The position numbers were made by a program, and so were the translations under genes. From assembly GCA_014898415.1 (NCBI GenBank), contig RCTD01000023.1:930001-994000 (forward strand): a DNA stretch of 64,000 nucleotides, in the 5' to 3' direction. Below are positions 42,899 through 54,785 of this stretch, piece after piece; position 1 is the stretch's first letter, and each line of letters begins with the position of its first letter. Below the pieces are notes generated by a model. The model did no database searches and was not told the DNA's origin. It saw only the letters and a program-made list of their open reading frames with translations. The stretch is from Stromatinia cepivora. Its lineage: Eukaryota > Ascomycota > Leotiomycetes > Helotiales > Sclerotiniaceae.

Positions 42899-43906
42899 TC
42901 AAGTATCATAATTTTGTAAGATACAAACATCATCAACGGCCTTTTGAGCAGCTTCCACAGAAAGCGATATTCTCAACCCCTCAGGATCCGGAAAATATCC
43001 CCCACGAACCAAAACCTCCAATTCCTCTTCTCCATCCACCCACTGACCACAAGCCTCCAAAAAATCCTCCGACAAATATTTCCCAATCAACTCCGCCATA
43101 TTATCACCCGTCGCACAGCGAATATACGTGTAAAAATCCAAAGTTCCCGGCCAGAGATCCATTCCGGGGGGGAAATAACCCGCATATTCCCAATCAATCA
43201 AAGTATTCACTTCAAGAGTGTGTTTATCGATGAGGATGTTATGAGCTGCTAAATCGCCATGTTGGAATACGTAGGAGGGAGATGGGAGGGGGAGAGTTTT
43301 CCATGGTCCTGTTCTTCCTTTCCATGGTTCTTGCGTGTCGATTGGTAGCCAGGCGGGTGGCATGACGAATCCGTTGATACCTCTTTCTTTGGACTTTAGA
43401 GTTGAGAGCTGTGGTAATACGGTGTTTTGGATGAAATTTATTGCGTTGGAGTATGCTTTGCGCACACAAATTTCACATGAAATGTCCTCTGTATGTTTTG
43501 GGCCTATGGGTACTCGGCAACCTATTTCACATAAACGATCGAGGTTAATACCACCACTAAGCTCCGTCACCAGATATTGCGTACCATCAGAATTAACACC
43601 ATGGTCGATTAGTCGTGGGACAGGAATCGCCGTTTGCTGGGAGACTAATTTCAGAGCGTTGACTTCGTTGGCGATACGTTCATGATTGAATAATCTCTTG
43701 CACTCAAATGGACCATTAATTGGATCCATATACTGCCATGGAAGACGCGAAGTTTTCCTGAACATTGTGGCTGTGAATTCGTACCAGACATTTTGGGTTT
43801 CTATACGACGAACTATTTTCTCAGTGTCGAAAACTGTTTGCTTTGAGTCTTGCGGAAGCTCTTCGGTGTGAACTGTCGATATAATATCGCCAGCTGGGCT
43901 GGCCAT
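42899..43906 (-). CDS. APH-fold phosphotransferase (aminoglycoside phosphotransferase family)
   Basis: Single exon, 335 residues, from ATG 43906 (upstream in-frame codons lack an ATG). The N-lobe includes NEVNALKLVSQQTAIPVPRLIDHG, typical of protein-kinase-like APH enzymes. LVTELSGGINL is the hinge. The catalytic loop is FQHGDLAAHNILID (about 232-245) and the metal-binding block is LIDWEYAG. Thus the Asp of HGD, the Asn and the DWE aspartate are all present, so the enzyme should be active as an ATP-dependent small-molecule kinase. This family is much expanded in filamentous fungi; substrates are mostly unknown and antibiotic resistance is not implied. Position next to the UstYa-type pair suggests, but does not show, a shared accessory cluster. 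Confidence 0.9.
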   Translation of the reverse strand: MASPAGDIISTVHTEELPQDSKQTVFDTEKIVRRIETQNVWYEFTATMFRKTSRLPWQYMDPINGPFECKRLFNHERIANEVNALKLVSQQTAIPVPRLIDHGVNSDGTQYLVTELSGGINLDRLCEIGCRVPIGPKHTEDISCEICVRKAYSNAINFIQNTVLPQLSTLKSKERGINGFVMPPAWLPIDTQEPWKGRTGPWKTLPLPSPSYVFQHGDLAAHNILIDKHTLEVNTLIDWEYAGYFPPGMDLWPGTLDFYTYIRCATGDNMAELIGKYLSEDFLEACGQWVDGEEELEVLVRGGYFPDPEGLRISLSVEAAQKAVDDVCILQNYDT

Positions 43907-45231
43907 TCTTGCTAACAAGTTGTTTGTGAGCTCGTGTGGTCAATATTGCTACTATTTGCCAGGAGTTGCTAGTCGAATAAGATGTATGATGATCTTCGGG
44001 ATGATATGTAGAAGGAAGAAGCTAGCTAGAAGGATGAGCAAGTCCTTATCAAGAAAGAAATGCCGGTACGATAAAACTGTACATAAACCATAAGCCGTAG
44101 ACACCACCGGATCAAATCGTAGTATTGTAAAATGTTGTACTTGTATAGTAATTTCGAGCAAGTGTTTATGATTATGAGCGTCTGGTATTACAAAAGATAT
44201 TTCGACCGAATCCTCGAGCTGCTTGACATACAGGTAGCTAGTAGTTGATACCGATGATATTTATTTTAGAGGAGAATAACTGTAGCACAGAATGGTTCAA
44301 AAGCAAGAGTACGTATGAACAAAATTAGTGATAGGGTGATTGCTGCGTAAGAAACTTATCCATAATTTCAAAGAAGAGTAATAATAAAAGAAAGAACTGG
44401 GCTGATGAGGAGTCATCCAGAGACTTACAGACGCACAACCAAAATAGAAAGATAGAGTGGTTCATTAGTGAAAAGAGGAAATTGGTAATAATCCTGGGAT
44501 GAGGATGAGAGGAGAGTACGAGGTGATATTGATTTAATCTAATTTCTTCTATCTCCTGGCTACATCAAAGGTCTGCCGAAGTACGTGTATATTACTCGAT
44601 AGCTCCATCAACAGATCTATCTATAGTCATATGGTTTGGGTAGCTTAGTGAAGATGGGAAGATAATGTGAGCGCGCATACACTTGACTCATTATGCAAGT
44701 AACTCGACAATCCGCCGGATCTGTGGACAAGATTAGCTTTCTAGACGAGCACTATGTGCGTTGGATTGGATTACCTAGGAAGTCACCGCAAATGGATCCT
44801 CATTCTCATTTGAAATGAGTAAATTCAATGATGAGAAAAGAGAAGCACAAGGTTTGGTAATGGTACCAAGAAATGCGTCAACCAAATATAGTTCCCTGAG
44901 CCTGTAACCCACCCCAAATGACTACTCTGGAGATTATATTACTTTCATAAAAAATTGTAGATATATTCACAGCATCTTACAAGGAAAACCAAAATCAGAC
45001 ACTCCATAACACAAGCTCGCGATTGAGTAGAGTTAAAATTGCAATCAATGCATTTCCATTCCATACAATTTATTCACAGATCCCCAAAAACTACCATGTA
45101 CAACGCCAAAAGCACCACGCATAAAATAGAAAATTCCCAGATACTCCACAACAACAAACGCCTCATCTAATCCTCGATACAAACAACTATTCACCTCCTC
45201 CCCCTCCTCAAACCCAAACACCCTATCGCCC
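43907..45231. other. Intergenic
   Basis: 1.3 kb upstream of the APH-like gene and downstream of the cupredoxin gene. No coding signal. ORFs at 43952-44161 and 45045-45272 lack protein-like features; the latter overlaps the cupredoxin 3' end in another frame. Confidence 0.4.
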
Positions 45232-46022
45232 TTACACACCCAAAAGCCCCGCCACACCCACAGCACCCACAAACGTCATCCACCCCACCCCCCTAATCCC
45301 CGCACCACTAGAAGGACTAGCACTCGCCCCCGTCGTAGCAGCCGTAGCACTGCTACCCGACGGCGACGTAGTGCTAGATCCCGAGCCCGATCCCGATTCG
45401 GCCTTCAACGGCGCAAGAGTGCCGCCTACGATACCTTGCGGATTCTTAGTAGCATTTTTAGCGAGTTTCTTTGCTGCGTCTGAGAAGATGGCTAGGGTTT
45501 TGGTGTTATCGGATCTGATTTGGTGTTAGTATGGATATGTGTATGGTAAGGAAAGAGAAGAGGGGGAGAAAAGGAAAGAAATACTTACGGTACATTAACA
45601 GCCCCCACCATTCCACTCTCACAATGTCCCGGGAATCCGCAATAGAACCAAATTGGTTTCGTATCATTGACAAGTACACTGAAAACCGTCAAGTTGCCCC
45701 CCTCGCTAGTCGTTGCAATTGGTCCAGAGAAGAAGCCGGAGCCATTACATGGCGATGCAAAGGCAGCTTGAGCAACTGAGTGAGTTTTGGGGTAGAAGTG
45801 GAATTCGAGAGTTGTGTTTACGTCGGCTTTAGTTTCATTAGGGGAAAAAGTGAGTTGACCACCCGCGCCAACGAGGATGGTGTGGGTTGGATCGGAGGGA
45901 GATGTGCTGGTTGTCGTGGAAGGGGTGACGGCGGTGGAGGAGGAGCTAGCATCGGCCGCACCGTATGCAGCGAAAGTGAAAGGAAGAGCACCGAGAATGA
46001 AGGCAATTTTGCTGAAATGCAT
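45232..46022 (-). CDS. GPI-anchored-type cupredoxin (extracellular plastocyanin-like)
   Basis: Exon 1 is 46022-45589 and exon 2 is 45514-45232, joined across a 74-nt intron (donor GTAAGT, TACTAAC branch site, acceptor ATCAG); 238 residues. A signal peptide (1-19, ending FTFAAYG) is followed by a Ser/Thr-rich spacer and a cupredoxin domain (about 48-145) starting HTILVGAGGQLTFSPN. The type-1 copper ligands are all visible: His in KTHSV, Cys in FYCGF, His in PGHC and Met in SGM. After the domain comes a Ser/Thr/Gly-rich stalk and a hydrophobic C terminus (about 218-238, GWMTFVGAVGVAGLLGV) preceded by small residues, the pattern of a GPI-attachment signal. It therefore should be a copper-binding cell-wall or plasma-membrane protein. 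The physiological role is not known; electron transfer or copper handling at the surface is likely. Confidence 0.9.
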
Positions 46023-47273
46023 GCTGAAATATTATTAATCGTTTGCGATATGGAAATCAAAAATTATATATTGACTGATTGAATGACTGAAAGAAATTGA
46101 GACAAGCAAATAACTTTTTAGGCCGAAGTGATGAGAAGACCGACATCGAGATGAGGAAATGAAAAATTAAACAAAGACAAACTGCTCAGTTAAATAACAA
46201 TCACACCACGCCTTGTTCTTTGATATTTTTGAACAATGCACTAAAAAAGCGATTCACCATCATCACATGATGACATGCTCAAAATGAGCCCCCCTGCATT
46301 CAATTACATTTGAAACTGATACGGCGACTCAACCGCTCCATATCGGTTTTAAAAGTACGACCCCAAGTTTTGGCTCCTTATAACCAACCAAACCCATCCT
46401 ATATTTGTCCTGCATGTATACCTTGATAAAACAAAATACAAAACACCCCAGACCCCTAGGGCTGACGGAACATCATCTGATAAGTTCGGCTACTTTCATC
46501 CGAACCATTGATCCAATTATAACCAAAATATTGATCTAACCCTTCTAACGTATGAACCCCTGCATGGGGATCTATTCTGATCGCCCGCGCCAATTTCAAA
46601 CGAAAATGGCTTATGGTTGTCGACTTTGAGGCAAGTCTGACAGGAGAAAGTCGTTGCCGAGAGAAGCCTTTTGCAAGAACATGTAAAAAATTTCTAGGTG
46701 GCTTGGATACCGAAACTCGATCCGAAGAGGGCGTAGCAATTGCGTCGCTTTCATGTCTTGTTTTTGCTGTGTGCGGTGGTACGTAGTATCTCTTGTGAGC
46801 TGACGGCCTGAATGATGGCCATTTAACTGCAAAAGTTGTTTCAATAAGGCTGCCAATTTCTTGATTCTTTTGCGAGAGTTATTGGCAAATTTTTGGACAC
46901 ATGCTTTTAATTATAAGGCTACAGCCTGTAGATATCGTTCTGATCGGGATTATTATAGCGAGTTGTTAAGGGCAAAATTATTCGGAGACTGGATAATTTG
47001 TGCCTCTTCAAAAGTATGTTGTCCAACGGTCATACGAGGATTGACTTCATGGTGTGACGGAATTCTTGTCTTCTCCAAGTTTACTCTCTGCCTGGGCATG
47101 TGTCAATTCCTCCATGAATAAATTTAATTTCAGAGGCGAAACCAACATGAAACGTGGTTAAATAACCATCCAATGAAGCATTGGACATGTGTTGCTACAG
47201 CCTGTCTATTTTGAGCCTCGAACATCTCATCATCCATGAGGTAGAGTATCCCCAATGCATGCTGAGGAGGAGG
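46023..47273. other. Intergenic
   Basis: 1.25 kb containing the cupredoxin promoter. ORFs at 46611-46856 (minus) and 46861-47121 (plus) are short and unrecognised. Nothing else supported. Confidence 0.4.
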
Positions 47274-48546
47274 TCATCGAAGTAGTATTTCGACTATCTT
47301 TTGTTTCTCTTTTGTGTGCAGAATTTCTAGCGGAACATCTAGTACATGATTCCAATCTTGACCCAGCATGTTAACGATGGCGAAAAGATCACGATCTGCT
47401 AGACCTTCCAGCCACCAAAGTCCGGAGACGAGTTTGATAAAGGACATATAATAAGCGCAAATAACAAGTGCTCTCGGCCGTTTATTCTTTACTAAATCTG
47501 TGAATGCTTGGGGTGTAAAAGATGGCCACGAGATAATACGAATGAACAAAGGTTCGCTGAGTTCATCCTGACGGAGACTTGCATAAAGGTTTCCTAGAGC
47601 ATCCAGAGTTTGGCAATATACCTCCGAGTCCCCGAAGTCCTGATCGCTAGGATCCATGTAGAGCATGTCTAATAAAGCAGTGGGGACCATAGGAGTAGCG
47701 AGCAAATCATCTCTATTTCGGACGAACAGTGGACCGACAGAAGTTGTGGTGTTTGTACCTCCATCAGGGGTTTTCATCGAAACGATAAGACGCAATCCGC
47801 TATATAAACCCATCCAGTTTACTACCGTGAGTTCATCGTTATCACTCCGGTCTCCTGATGCGAGCACTACAAGGAGTAATGCCATTACAAGAACTGCCTC
47901 GTAATTCCTCGAGTCTTTTGTAACGGTCATTACTGCAGCGCGATAATCGCGTATCGCCTTCGCACGGTAAAGAGCTGTTTGTCGTTTATGTTCCTCATTT
48001 TGTGGGAGTAAATATTGGTTATGAAGAGATGCCAGTCCCAACATGCCATTCATAAGAAACCCATTCTCAAAGGCTAGAGATGGAACGGCAACTTGCATTA
48101 CATGACAAGCTTCAGGTCCGAGAGCCACAATTGGTCCTGTAAATGTAGAATAATGATGCATCATACGTACGTCCATCATGGAAAGGACCCCAGTAGCTGC
48201 AGCTATTGGAGGGAACGGTGAATTTCTGAAGTCCCAGGAGACTTCGACTGATTGAACAGGCTCATCAGAAGTACCGCGTTTCTCCAAAGATGTATTTTGC
48301 TTGGGATTCGTAGAACTCGAAGTCTCGGTTCCCTTGGTGGCCTGTTGTGTATACTGACAAGAAAGCTTTCTTATGTCACAAAAGGAGCATTTTGGTTTAG
48401 CTTCATCACACTTTCATTGGTGGTCAGTGAGCATAAACCACAAATGGGGCAATGATTGGATATACCTTGATCTTTTTTGTCTTGCAAGTTTGACATCCTG
48501 CCCTCGACTTTTTATGAGGTCTCTTCGTTGTGAAAATAGTTGTCAT
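47274..48546 (-). CDS. Zn2Cys6 transcription factor (Upc2-like architecture)
   Basis: Exon 1 (48546-48466, 27 codons) and exon 2 (48410-47274) are joined across a 55-nt intron with donor GTATAT. The intron falls inside the zinc cluster. The spliced protein has 405 residues. The binuclear cluster is canonical, C-x2-C-x6-C-x6-C-x2-C-x6-C: CQTCKTKKIK from exon 1, CDEAKPKCSFCDIRKLSC from exon 2. A Ser/Thr/Gln linker leads to the effector domain, starting MHHYSTFTGPIV and including VPSLAFENGFLMNGMLGLASLHNQYLL, which resembles the C-terminal domain of sterol-regulator-type (Upc2/Ecm22-like) and related fungal regulators. Such proteins sit in the nucleus or cytosol and respond to a ligand; the ligand here is unknown. 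A run of 14 G residues lies just upstream of the ATG. Confidence 0.9.
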
Positions 48547-49045
48547 CTTGATTTTATATTCAATATTTTTGGGGGGGGGGGGGGCACAAAGTAACCAGGA
48601 GTTGGTGCTTGGTTGGAAGTATTATCGAGTCATCAATGCTTGTTACACACCCACAAACTTGCCTGAAAGCTGCAAGATGTGGGAATATCCCTAAGGTCAC
48701 ACTCTAACATATGAGCTAATCATTCAGACACAATGAATCCGTATAAAATAACAACATAAGAATATGAAGAAGTACGTAAAAAAGTGGAAATACTAGATAA
48801 TCAATCATCCATTGAATTCTCTAAGCCTTGCTTGCTGGGTAATACTCGGTAGATGCAAGCTCCCGTTCGGGCATTAAAACAATTCATTCACGTGTTCACG
48901 CGCCTACCCTTTACCTACCTAGGCACGCTAGGTAAATCCCAGGTACTTACTCTATACTTACTCTATACTTATCCATCCAGCTGCATGATCCTCAAAATCA
49001 ATTGTTCATTCAAAACAACTTGGAAGAAGCAATAGGTATAATAAG
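48547..49045. promoter_or_regulatory. 499-bp divergent promoter region (Zn2Cys6 regulator / orc5)
   Basis: Separates two divergently transcribed genes. It contains a G14 homopolymer at 48571-48584 (in the leader or promoter of the regulator) and a short direct repeat at about 48944-48969 (CTTACTCTATA twice). Confidence 0.45.
48571..48584. repeat. G14 homopolymer
   Basis: Fourteen consecutive G residues on the plus strand, 25 bp upstream of the regulator's start codon (C14 on its coding strand). Long G runs are prone to length change and sequencing error. Confidence 0.9.
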
Positions 49046-50678
49046 ATGGTTGCCCTGTTTACTTTACCAAATGAATTGGTTCTTGCATCATTAGCATCTC
49101 AATTTCCATGCAGAGACCAGCAGATTCGATCGTTAGCTACTTTACTTTCCGTAAGTCTTCCCTGTGATTTACAACTTGAGATCCGAATGCACACTTACCT
49201 TAAATTAAATCCTTAGATTCAAACAGCTCCAAGCAGGAATATTGTACTTCATGGACTCGAAGCGACGGGAAAATCGACTATAACGAAAGCCATCCTCGAA
49301 GCATTATCAGCCAATTCTCCAGCACACAATGGCGTTCCCGAGGAGCAACAATTCAACAATGAATTAAAATATGCCATAATTAAAAGCGCGGAATGTATAT
49401 CAGGAAGACATTTGTTGGAACAAACGATAGGAGTTGTTGCGAATGCTGTGGAATGGAGGGGGAATATACCAAGATGTGAGAATCTTGCACAATTAGTGGT
49501 CGATGTAGGAAAGCTACTCAAAGGTTGGACTTCCACAAACGAGGCACAAGCCGCAAAACAAAGATTTGTTCTTGTGTTTGATGGCATTGATCGGCAAAGA
49601 GAAGCTCCTCCGACCATGCTGCCAGCATTAGCCCGAATGGGTGAAATCGTATGTTCAGTTCCAGCATCAGTCAGCGCAGTCTGTATTCTAACATGCATAG
49701 ATCCCTAATCTTACCACAATCTTCATCACCACAGTTCCTCGACCTAGCTTTTTCCATCTTCCTGGGATCCCTCATATTCAATTCCCGTCATACACTAAAT
49801 CCGAACTTGTGACAATTCTCTCCCGTACCTGCAAACCTTCTCCTCGACTCCCCGACGGTTCCAAAGAAACCTTCTCTATTTGGGAACGCTTAATTCCCAC
49901 AATTTACGACTCCCTTTCAAAACACTCAGGCCGTGACCTCCTCTCGTTTCGCACAATCTGCCTCCAACTATGGCCTACCTTTATCCAACCAATTCTTAAT
50001 GGGACATACACATCTAACGAATTCTCTCGTCTTCTCATCGCCAATCGTGCACTTCTCCAAAATGATACCCTTCTCACGCCATCTGTACTTGCTCCTACCA
50101 CGAGTTCGATAACAACGATAACAAGCACCACTAAGCCTCAAATGCAAAACACAATCACAACCCATCTCCCATATCACACTCGTCTTCTCCTCATCGCTTC
50201 CTATCTTGCTTCCCACAATTCCCCTCGCACAGATCAGCATCATTTCCTGCAGCAAACCTCAATATCCAAGCGTAAAAAGCGCGGCGGTGGGACAGCCCTC
50301 ACCGCTTCCACCTCTCGGCCCGGCGTCTCCAAGTCCCGCAAAATTCCTCGCAAACTACTAGGGCCTCAAGCATTTCTATTGGAAAGAATGATTGCTATCT
50401 ACCACGTAATACTCGAGGATGCCGACGGACGGGGCCGCTATTCATCTATAAATGGAAGCAGCAAAAGGAAAACTAAAGGATTGGGCGCAGGAGAAGCAGA
50501 CATACAAATGGCTATTGCCACACTAGCTAGCTTGCGTTTAATCGCTAAGATGGGGAGTGCAAATGCGGCAGATACATTAGATGGAGGCAGTAGATGGAGA
50601 GTCGCGGTTGGGTGGGAGGTAGTAAGGGGGATTGCAAGGAGTGTGGGGGTTGAAGCAGAGGATTATCTAGCGGAATGA
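49046..50678 (+). CDS. orc5: Origin recognition complex subunit 5
   Basis: Three exons: 49046-49150, 49217-49648 and 49701-50678 (504 residues). Introns are 66 nt (GTAAGT ... CTTAG) and 52 nt (GTATGT ... CATAG). The N terminus has PCRDQQIRSLATLLS, the lead-in to the AAA+ domain, then Walker A HGLEATGKSTI (split from exon 1 by intron 1) and Walker B RFVLVFDGID. Exon 3 continues IPNLTTIFITTVPRPSFFHLPGIP, the sensor-1/Orc5 signature. The C-terminal half has the ORC5 helical and winged-helix-like region, ending near DYLAE. Orc5 is an ATP-binding subunit of the six-part complex that marks replication origins and loads the MCM helicase. The length is normal for fungi. An insertion rich in Thr/Ser (SSITTITSTT) and a basic KRKKRGGG patch are loops in the C-terminal half. 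Confidence 0.95.
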
Positions 50679-51111
50679 TTGTTTAGCTGGGCCATGGAAA
50701 AACAGTCCAACCAGCATAAAACATATTGGAGAGTTGTCTCCAGGGAGTCTTGGTACCCAAGTAACCAAAGATGAACCACGATGCTTCAACCCCGTAGTAC
50801 TACCGAGTGAGGTTTGGAAACCGGGGGACAGTGAAAGCTTACCATTATAGGATGGGCTGCCATAGGTATTCAGGATATCTAGATAGATGACGTCGAGTAC
50901 TGGTTCCGAGAACGGACACCTAGATATTGACTAATTCGGCCTAAACTCACCAAGCAAAGAGACTTCAAATGAAGAAGCTTGGTGTTTCTAGGGGGAAGCA
51001 GACTGCATCTGCATCTGCATCTACATATAATATCACTAGTATGTACAATACAATACAATATAGATAGGTCAAATAACCAGAAACCATAATTTCAACATCC
51101 ATTCTCTACTC

Positions 51112-51163
51112 ACAAAATCATCACACAAAATCATCACACAAAATCATCACACAAAATCATCAC

Positions 51164-51165
<2 letters not shown>
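51112..51165. repeat. 13-bp tandem repeat, about four copies
   Basis: Consecutive copies of ACAAAATCATCAC lead directly into the CA repeat. Confidence 0.85.

Positions 51166-51169
<4 letters not shown>

Positions 51170-51201
<32 letters not shown>
51170..51201. repeat. (CA)n microsatellite
   Basis: About 15-16 CA dinucleotides, likely polymorphic. Confidence 0.9.
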
Positions 51202-51204
<3 letters not shown>

Positions 51205-51735
51205 CCACAAAACCCTTAATGAATTAATCAGTATAATTTAATACTATTCTTTCTCCTCATCATCCATCCATCCATCCATTCATACGCGCAGTATCTTTAG
51301 TAATCCACGCGTCTCGCCTCGTACCTCGCACCTCGCATCCGCTATTTGATTCGATTCCTTGGTATCAGAAAGAAAGAAAGAAAGTAATGGCATCCATCCA
51401 TCATCAGCAGTAGCAAAAAAAGCCAATTCCAGTTCCAGTTCCATGTACTAAAGCGCATAGATGCTCCTCCTTAACAAAAAGAGGGGGAAAAACAGAAAAC
51501 AGATTTTATCTGCGTATTGATATGCGTGAGATCTCTGAATAGTTCATCTGTTTGTGATAGGACAGATGATCTCGTAGGAAAATAGTACTACTACCAAGCT
51601 TCTTCAATTGAAGTCTTTTTGCTTGGTAGCTTTTGAAATAATCCATGCATGCCATGTTCGTACTCCCATGTGAAGCCGAAGAAAACGACCAAAAAGAAAT
51701 AAAACGATCCAATTCAACGCCATCATCAGCTCTGA

Positions 51736-54345
51736 TTAAAAAGCCTTTCCGCCTACGCCCTCACCAGCCAAAATTCTCAAATGCCTCTCGCTCAACTCGC
51801 TTTTCAAGCCCATACTTGCACTTTCCCTACTCAATCTATCCCAATGCTTTAATCCCTTCCTAAGCTTTTCTTGTTTCTGCTTCACTTCCTCTCTCAAAAC
51901 CTCCGTTTCCTCTTCCTTTTTCTTGAGACGAGTTGCTAGATCTGTGGGAATGCCAGAGGCTGTTGGATCAACCCTTCCTCCCGGTATAATGGGTGGAATG
52001 CCTACCATTGCTGGGTGTATACGAGGACCCGATGAGGGACCCGAGATGGAACCGCGGCTATGATATATATTGGAGGAATGTTGAAGGGAGGGACGAGAAG
52101 GAACTGTAGTGCCTGCGCGAGGGCCTGTGGGAATACCCGAAGGACCTGTTGGTGCAGCGGGCGGAGTGTCTCTTGCTGGTGAGGGAGAGACACTTGGAGG
52201 AGGACGCGGTGGAGGCAGACTAGTTCTTGAGCTTAATTCTGCGTTGGATCGAGCGGGTGGTGCTGCTCCCCAAGACGAGGTATCTGGACGGCTGTGGCGG
52301 TCGTTGCTAAATGATGATCGACCACCTCTCAAAGAAGCGGAAGGGCCACGAGGTGGAGCGTAACCACGTGGGCCTGATGGTGGAGCGATGTGACCGTTAC
52401 TCTCAGAACCAGATCTCGAATTATAGTTTGAAGAAGGGCCGGATGGAATAGGCGCAGCGAAGTTGCGGCCTCCACTAGGTCCAGTTGGGGCTCGGAAGGT
52501 TGCTGCTGGACCCCTAGGAGGTGATCTTGGAGCCGTAGGACGAATTGGTGACCGATCCTTCGGGGCAGATCTTGAAGATTCTTGCTCTCTTTGTCTATGT
52601 GCCAAACCTAGAGGGGATCGATCTCTGATTGGTACAGGTGAACGTATTGCTTCGCGGGTTGCTGCTTGCGTTAAAACTTGCCTGCTAGGGTGGACAGGTG
52701 GGGATGATCGACGAGAATTGGTGCCAGAACTTCTACCTGATGATCTTTCTGAATCGCGAAGTGCTGGAGAAGGGGACCGACGTCTGATTGGTGATGGTGA
52801 TCTTCGGCGCATGGGTGAAGGTGAACGACGTCTCCAATTTTGTGAACTTGGTCCAAGGGGAGTGCGAACATCTCTCGGGTCGCGACTGCGAGAACGTGGA
52901 CGCCAAGAGCCTCTTGGACCAGGAGGTGGTGATCTGCGAGGCAGGGGCGATCTAGCTCGAAGAGGTGTACGACTACGATCGAAAGGTGACCTTGAACGCC
53001 TCCTAGAAATTGTTAGATTTGAACAATTCAACCTCATTTAACAGTAATAATATCAAGTATCTACCTGTCGTCTCTTCTTGGTGATCTAGGTCGCTCTCTG
53101 CGGTCATCATCTCGTCTAGGAGAAAATCTTCTTGGACTTCGGGCTCTCAATGGAGTTCGAGCTCCTCGAAGTGGGGACCTGGGTCTGCCACGCCAAGTCA
53201 TATCTCGAAGTGGTGATCGGTCTCTTGCGCGATATGGAGGCGTTCTTGATCTACGTCTTGGTGAACGATCACGTCCGCCAGGATGATAACTGTCGCTGGA
53301 TAAAGGTGGAGTTCGTCGATCTCTGCGAGGTGACCTATCTCTGTCCCGGTCGGATCTGAAAGTGTCGGCTCGCGGTGGTGAGCGTCGGTTATGATTAGGT
53401 CTATATGATTCACCCGCTCCCAGCCTTGTGACTTCGCCATCACCTCGGATATCCAATCTACAAATACTATTCGTTAGCGATTCCTCATCCTTCCCTATAA
53501 ATGTGCTATCATTAGACATCGATGTCGCATTTTTCGACCTTCGAGTATCTTCGTAATACCAATCCGTTCTGATCGTAAGGTTCTCAATAGCTGAAAAGTC
53601 GATTTCTTCTTCGGTGTTGGCCGTTATATGTGTTGCCGGATTAATATCTCCATTGCTAACCATTGGCTGACCTGGGCTAGAAGCAACATTTTCTTCATCC
53701 CTATTCATAGGGGTACCAAAGGTACTATTCTGCGAGCTCCCCTCATCGCTTGTAAGCTCATATGCTTCAAGGGGCAGGTGAGGAGAAGAGATAGGGTCCC
53801 ATTGCGAGATATGTCGGCCGTAATCGATAATAGGCCTAATACTAGCTTGATATATAGCTTCAACCACAGCGCGAGGCGAAAATTGGTATCGCCCTAGCCG
53901 CGCATGACTGACGAAGTAATCATCTCGCAGTGCCTTCTTTCTGGAACACTTTTTGCTGTCCGGAAAACCTCGACCGTTGAAGCGCTTCCTGCAGGCGCAA
54001 ATATGGAAATCGGGAGCGTTGTGCAACCATGTGCAATATTCGCGGGTTCTTCGAGCAAAATTGTTATGTTCAACTTGTACTCCACCGTCCAACCACTGCC
54101 ACACAATTTCTGAATCTCCTTCCTGGTAGTCTTCTATGTCCATTTGAGGATAACGGTGGCATTGACCAATCTGCAAACAGGATATATTGTCGGTTTTCTC
54201 CTGAGGTTGCAAGTTCCTTGAACATCTTATGGTGATCCGGTAATAATATATGCCTTCAACTCGATATACTATGTCGCTCTCCGAATGCTGTATACATGTG
54301 AATAAAATAAATCAGAACTAACCTTCTATCTCGACCTCTATCCAT
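51736..54345 (-). CDS. Arg/Ser-rich, SR-type RNA-processing protein
   Basis: The main exons are 54225-53065 and 53002-51736, joined by a 62-nt intron (donor GTAGAT, acceptor TTCTAG) that keeps the frame. A likely short first exon, 54345-54323 (MDRGRDRR), joins across a 97-nt intron with donor GTTAGT and a weak AAG acceptor in the correct phase, giving 816 residues. If that is wrong, the first ATG of the main exon is 54143 (781 residues). The N-terminal ~120 residues are folded-looking, with Cys/His (REYCTWLHNAPDFHICACRKRF) and the segment GRYQFSPRAVVEAIYQASIRP. From about residue 290 the protein is dominated by RSP/RRSPSP repeats, then Pro/Ser/Gly disorder, and ends with a coiled-coil segment (RLKKKEEETEVLREEVKQK) and a HLRILAGEG tail. 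RS domains of this kind occur in spliceosome-associated proteins; a nuclear role is inferred. It lies in tandem with the SF3b145 gene. Confidence 0.7.
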
Positions 54346-54785
54346 CTTGAGATCTTTGAGATATTCGCTGGAGATATTCGAGCCTTCCTCAAATGATCTA
54401 AGATATACTTAAAGTTTGATACTATGTCGTCTTAAGTCGCTGTTACGTTATGTAGGCAATAAACGTAAAATGGAGTGGGTTGAATTGAAGATGTGATGAT
54501 AACCATATCGTAGTTCCCAAAAACAATTTCCAAGCTGTCAAAGGTACACTAGCGGCCGCTTTGTTCCGATCATATCACATCACGTGCTGATGGAAGAGTT
54601 GGAACAAGATTCTGATGTCTTGCATATAATTTAATTGAAGCAAAATAAACCACAAAATCTCAATCGCAGGGTCTAGTTTTGCACATGTTTCTTCATTGGT
54701 TCCCCAGTATTCTTATATTACATATGGAAAGCACCAGTAGTGCCTTTGCCACACCCATCCAACGCCATATTACTTCCCTCATATC
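54346..54785. other. Intergenic between two minus-strand genes
   Basis: 440 bp with the promoter of the Arg/Ser-rich gene and the 3' flank of the SF3b145 gene. A NotI-type palindrome GCGGCCGC lies at 54553-54560. Nothing else seen. Confidence 0.4.

Larger units (their letters stand above)
50679..51735. other. Intergenic, convergent, microsatellite-rich
   Basis: About 1 kb between the 3' ends of orc5 and the Arg/Ser-rich gene. It holds the 13-bp and CA repeats listed separately, ATCCATCC repeats near 51260 and AGAAAGAAAG near 51370. No coding signal. Confidence 0.45.

Noticed and set aside
54553..54560. GCGGCCGC palindrome as a possible cloning scar
   Set aside because: A single 8-bp site in otherwise normal intergenic sequence; no vector sequence beside it.
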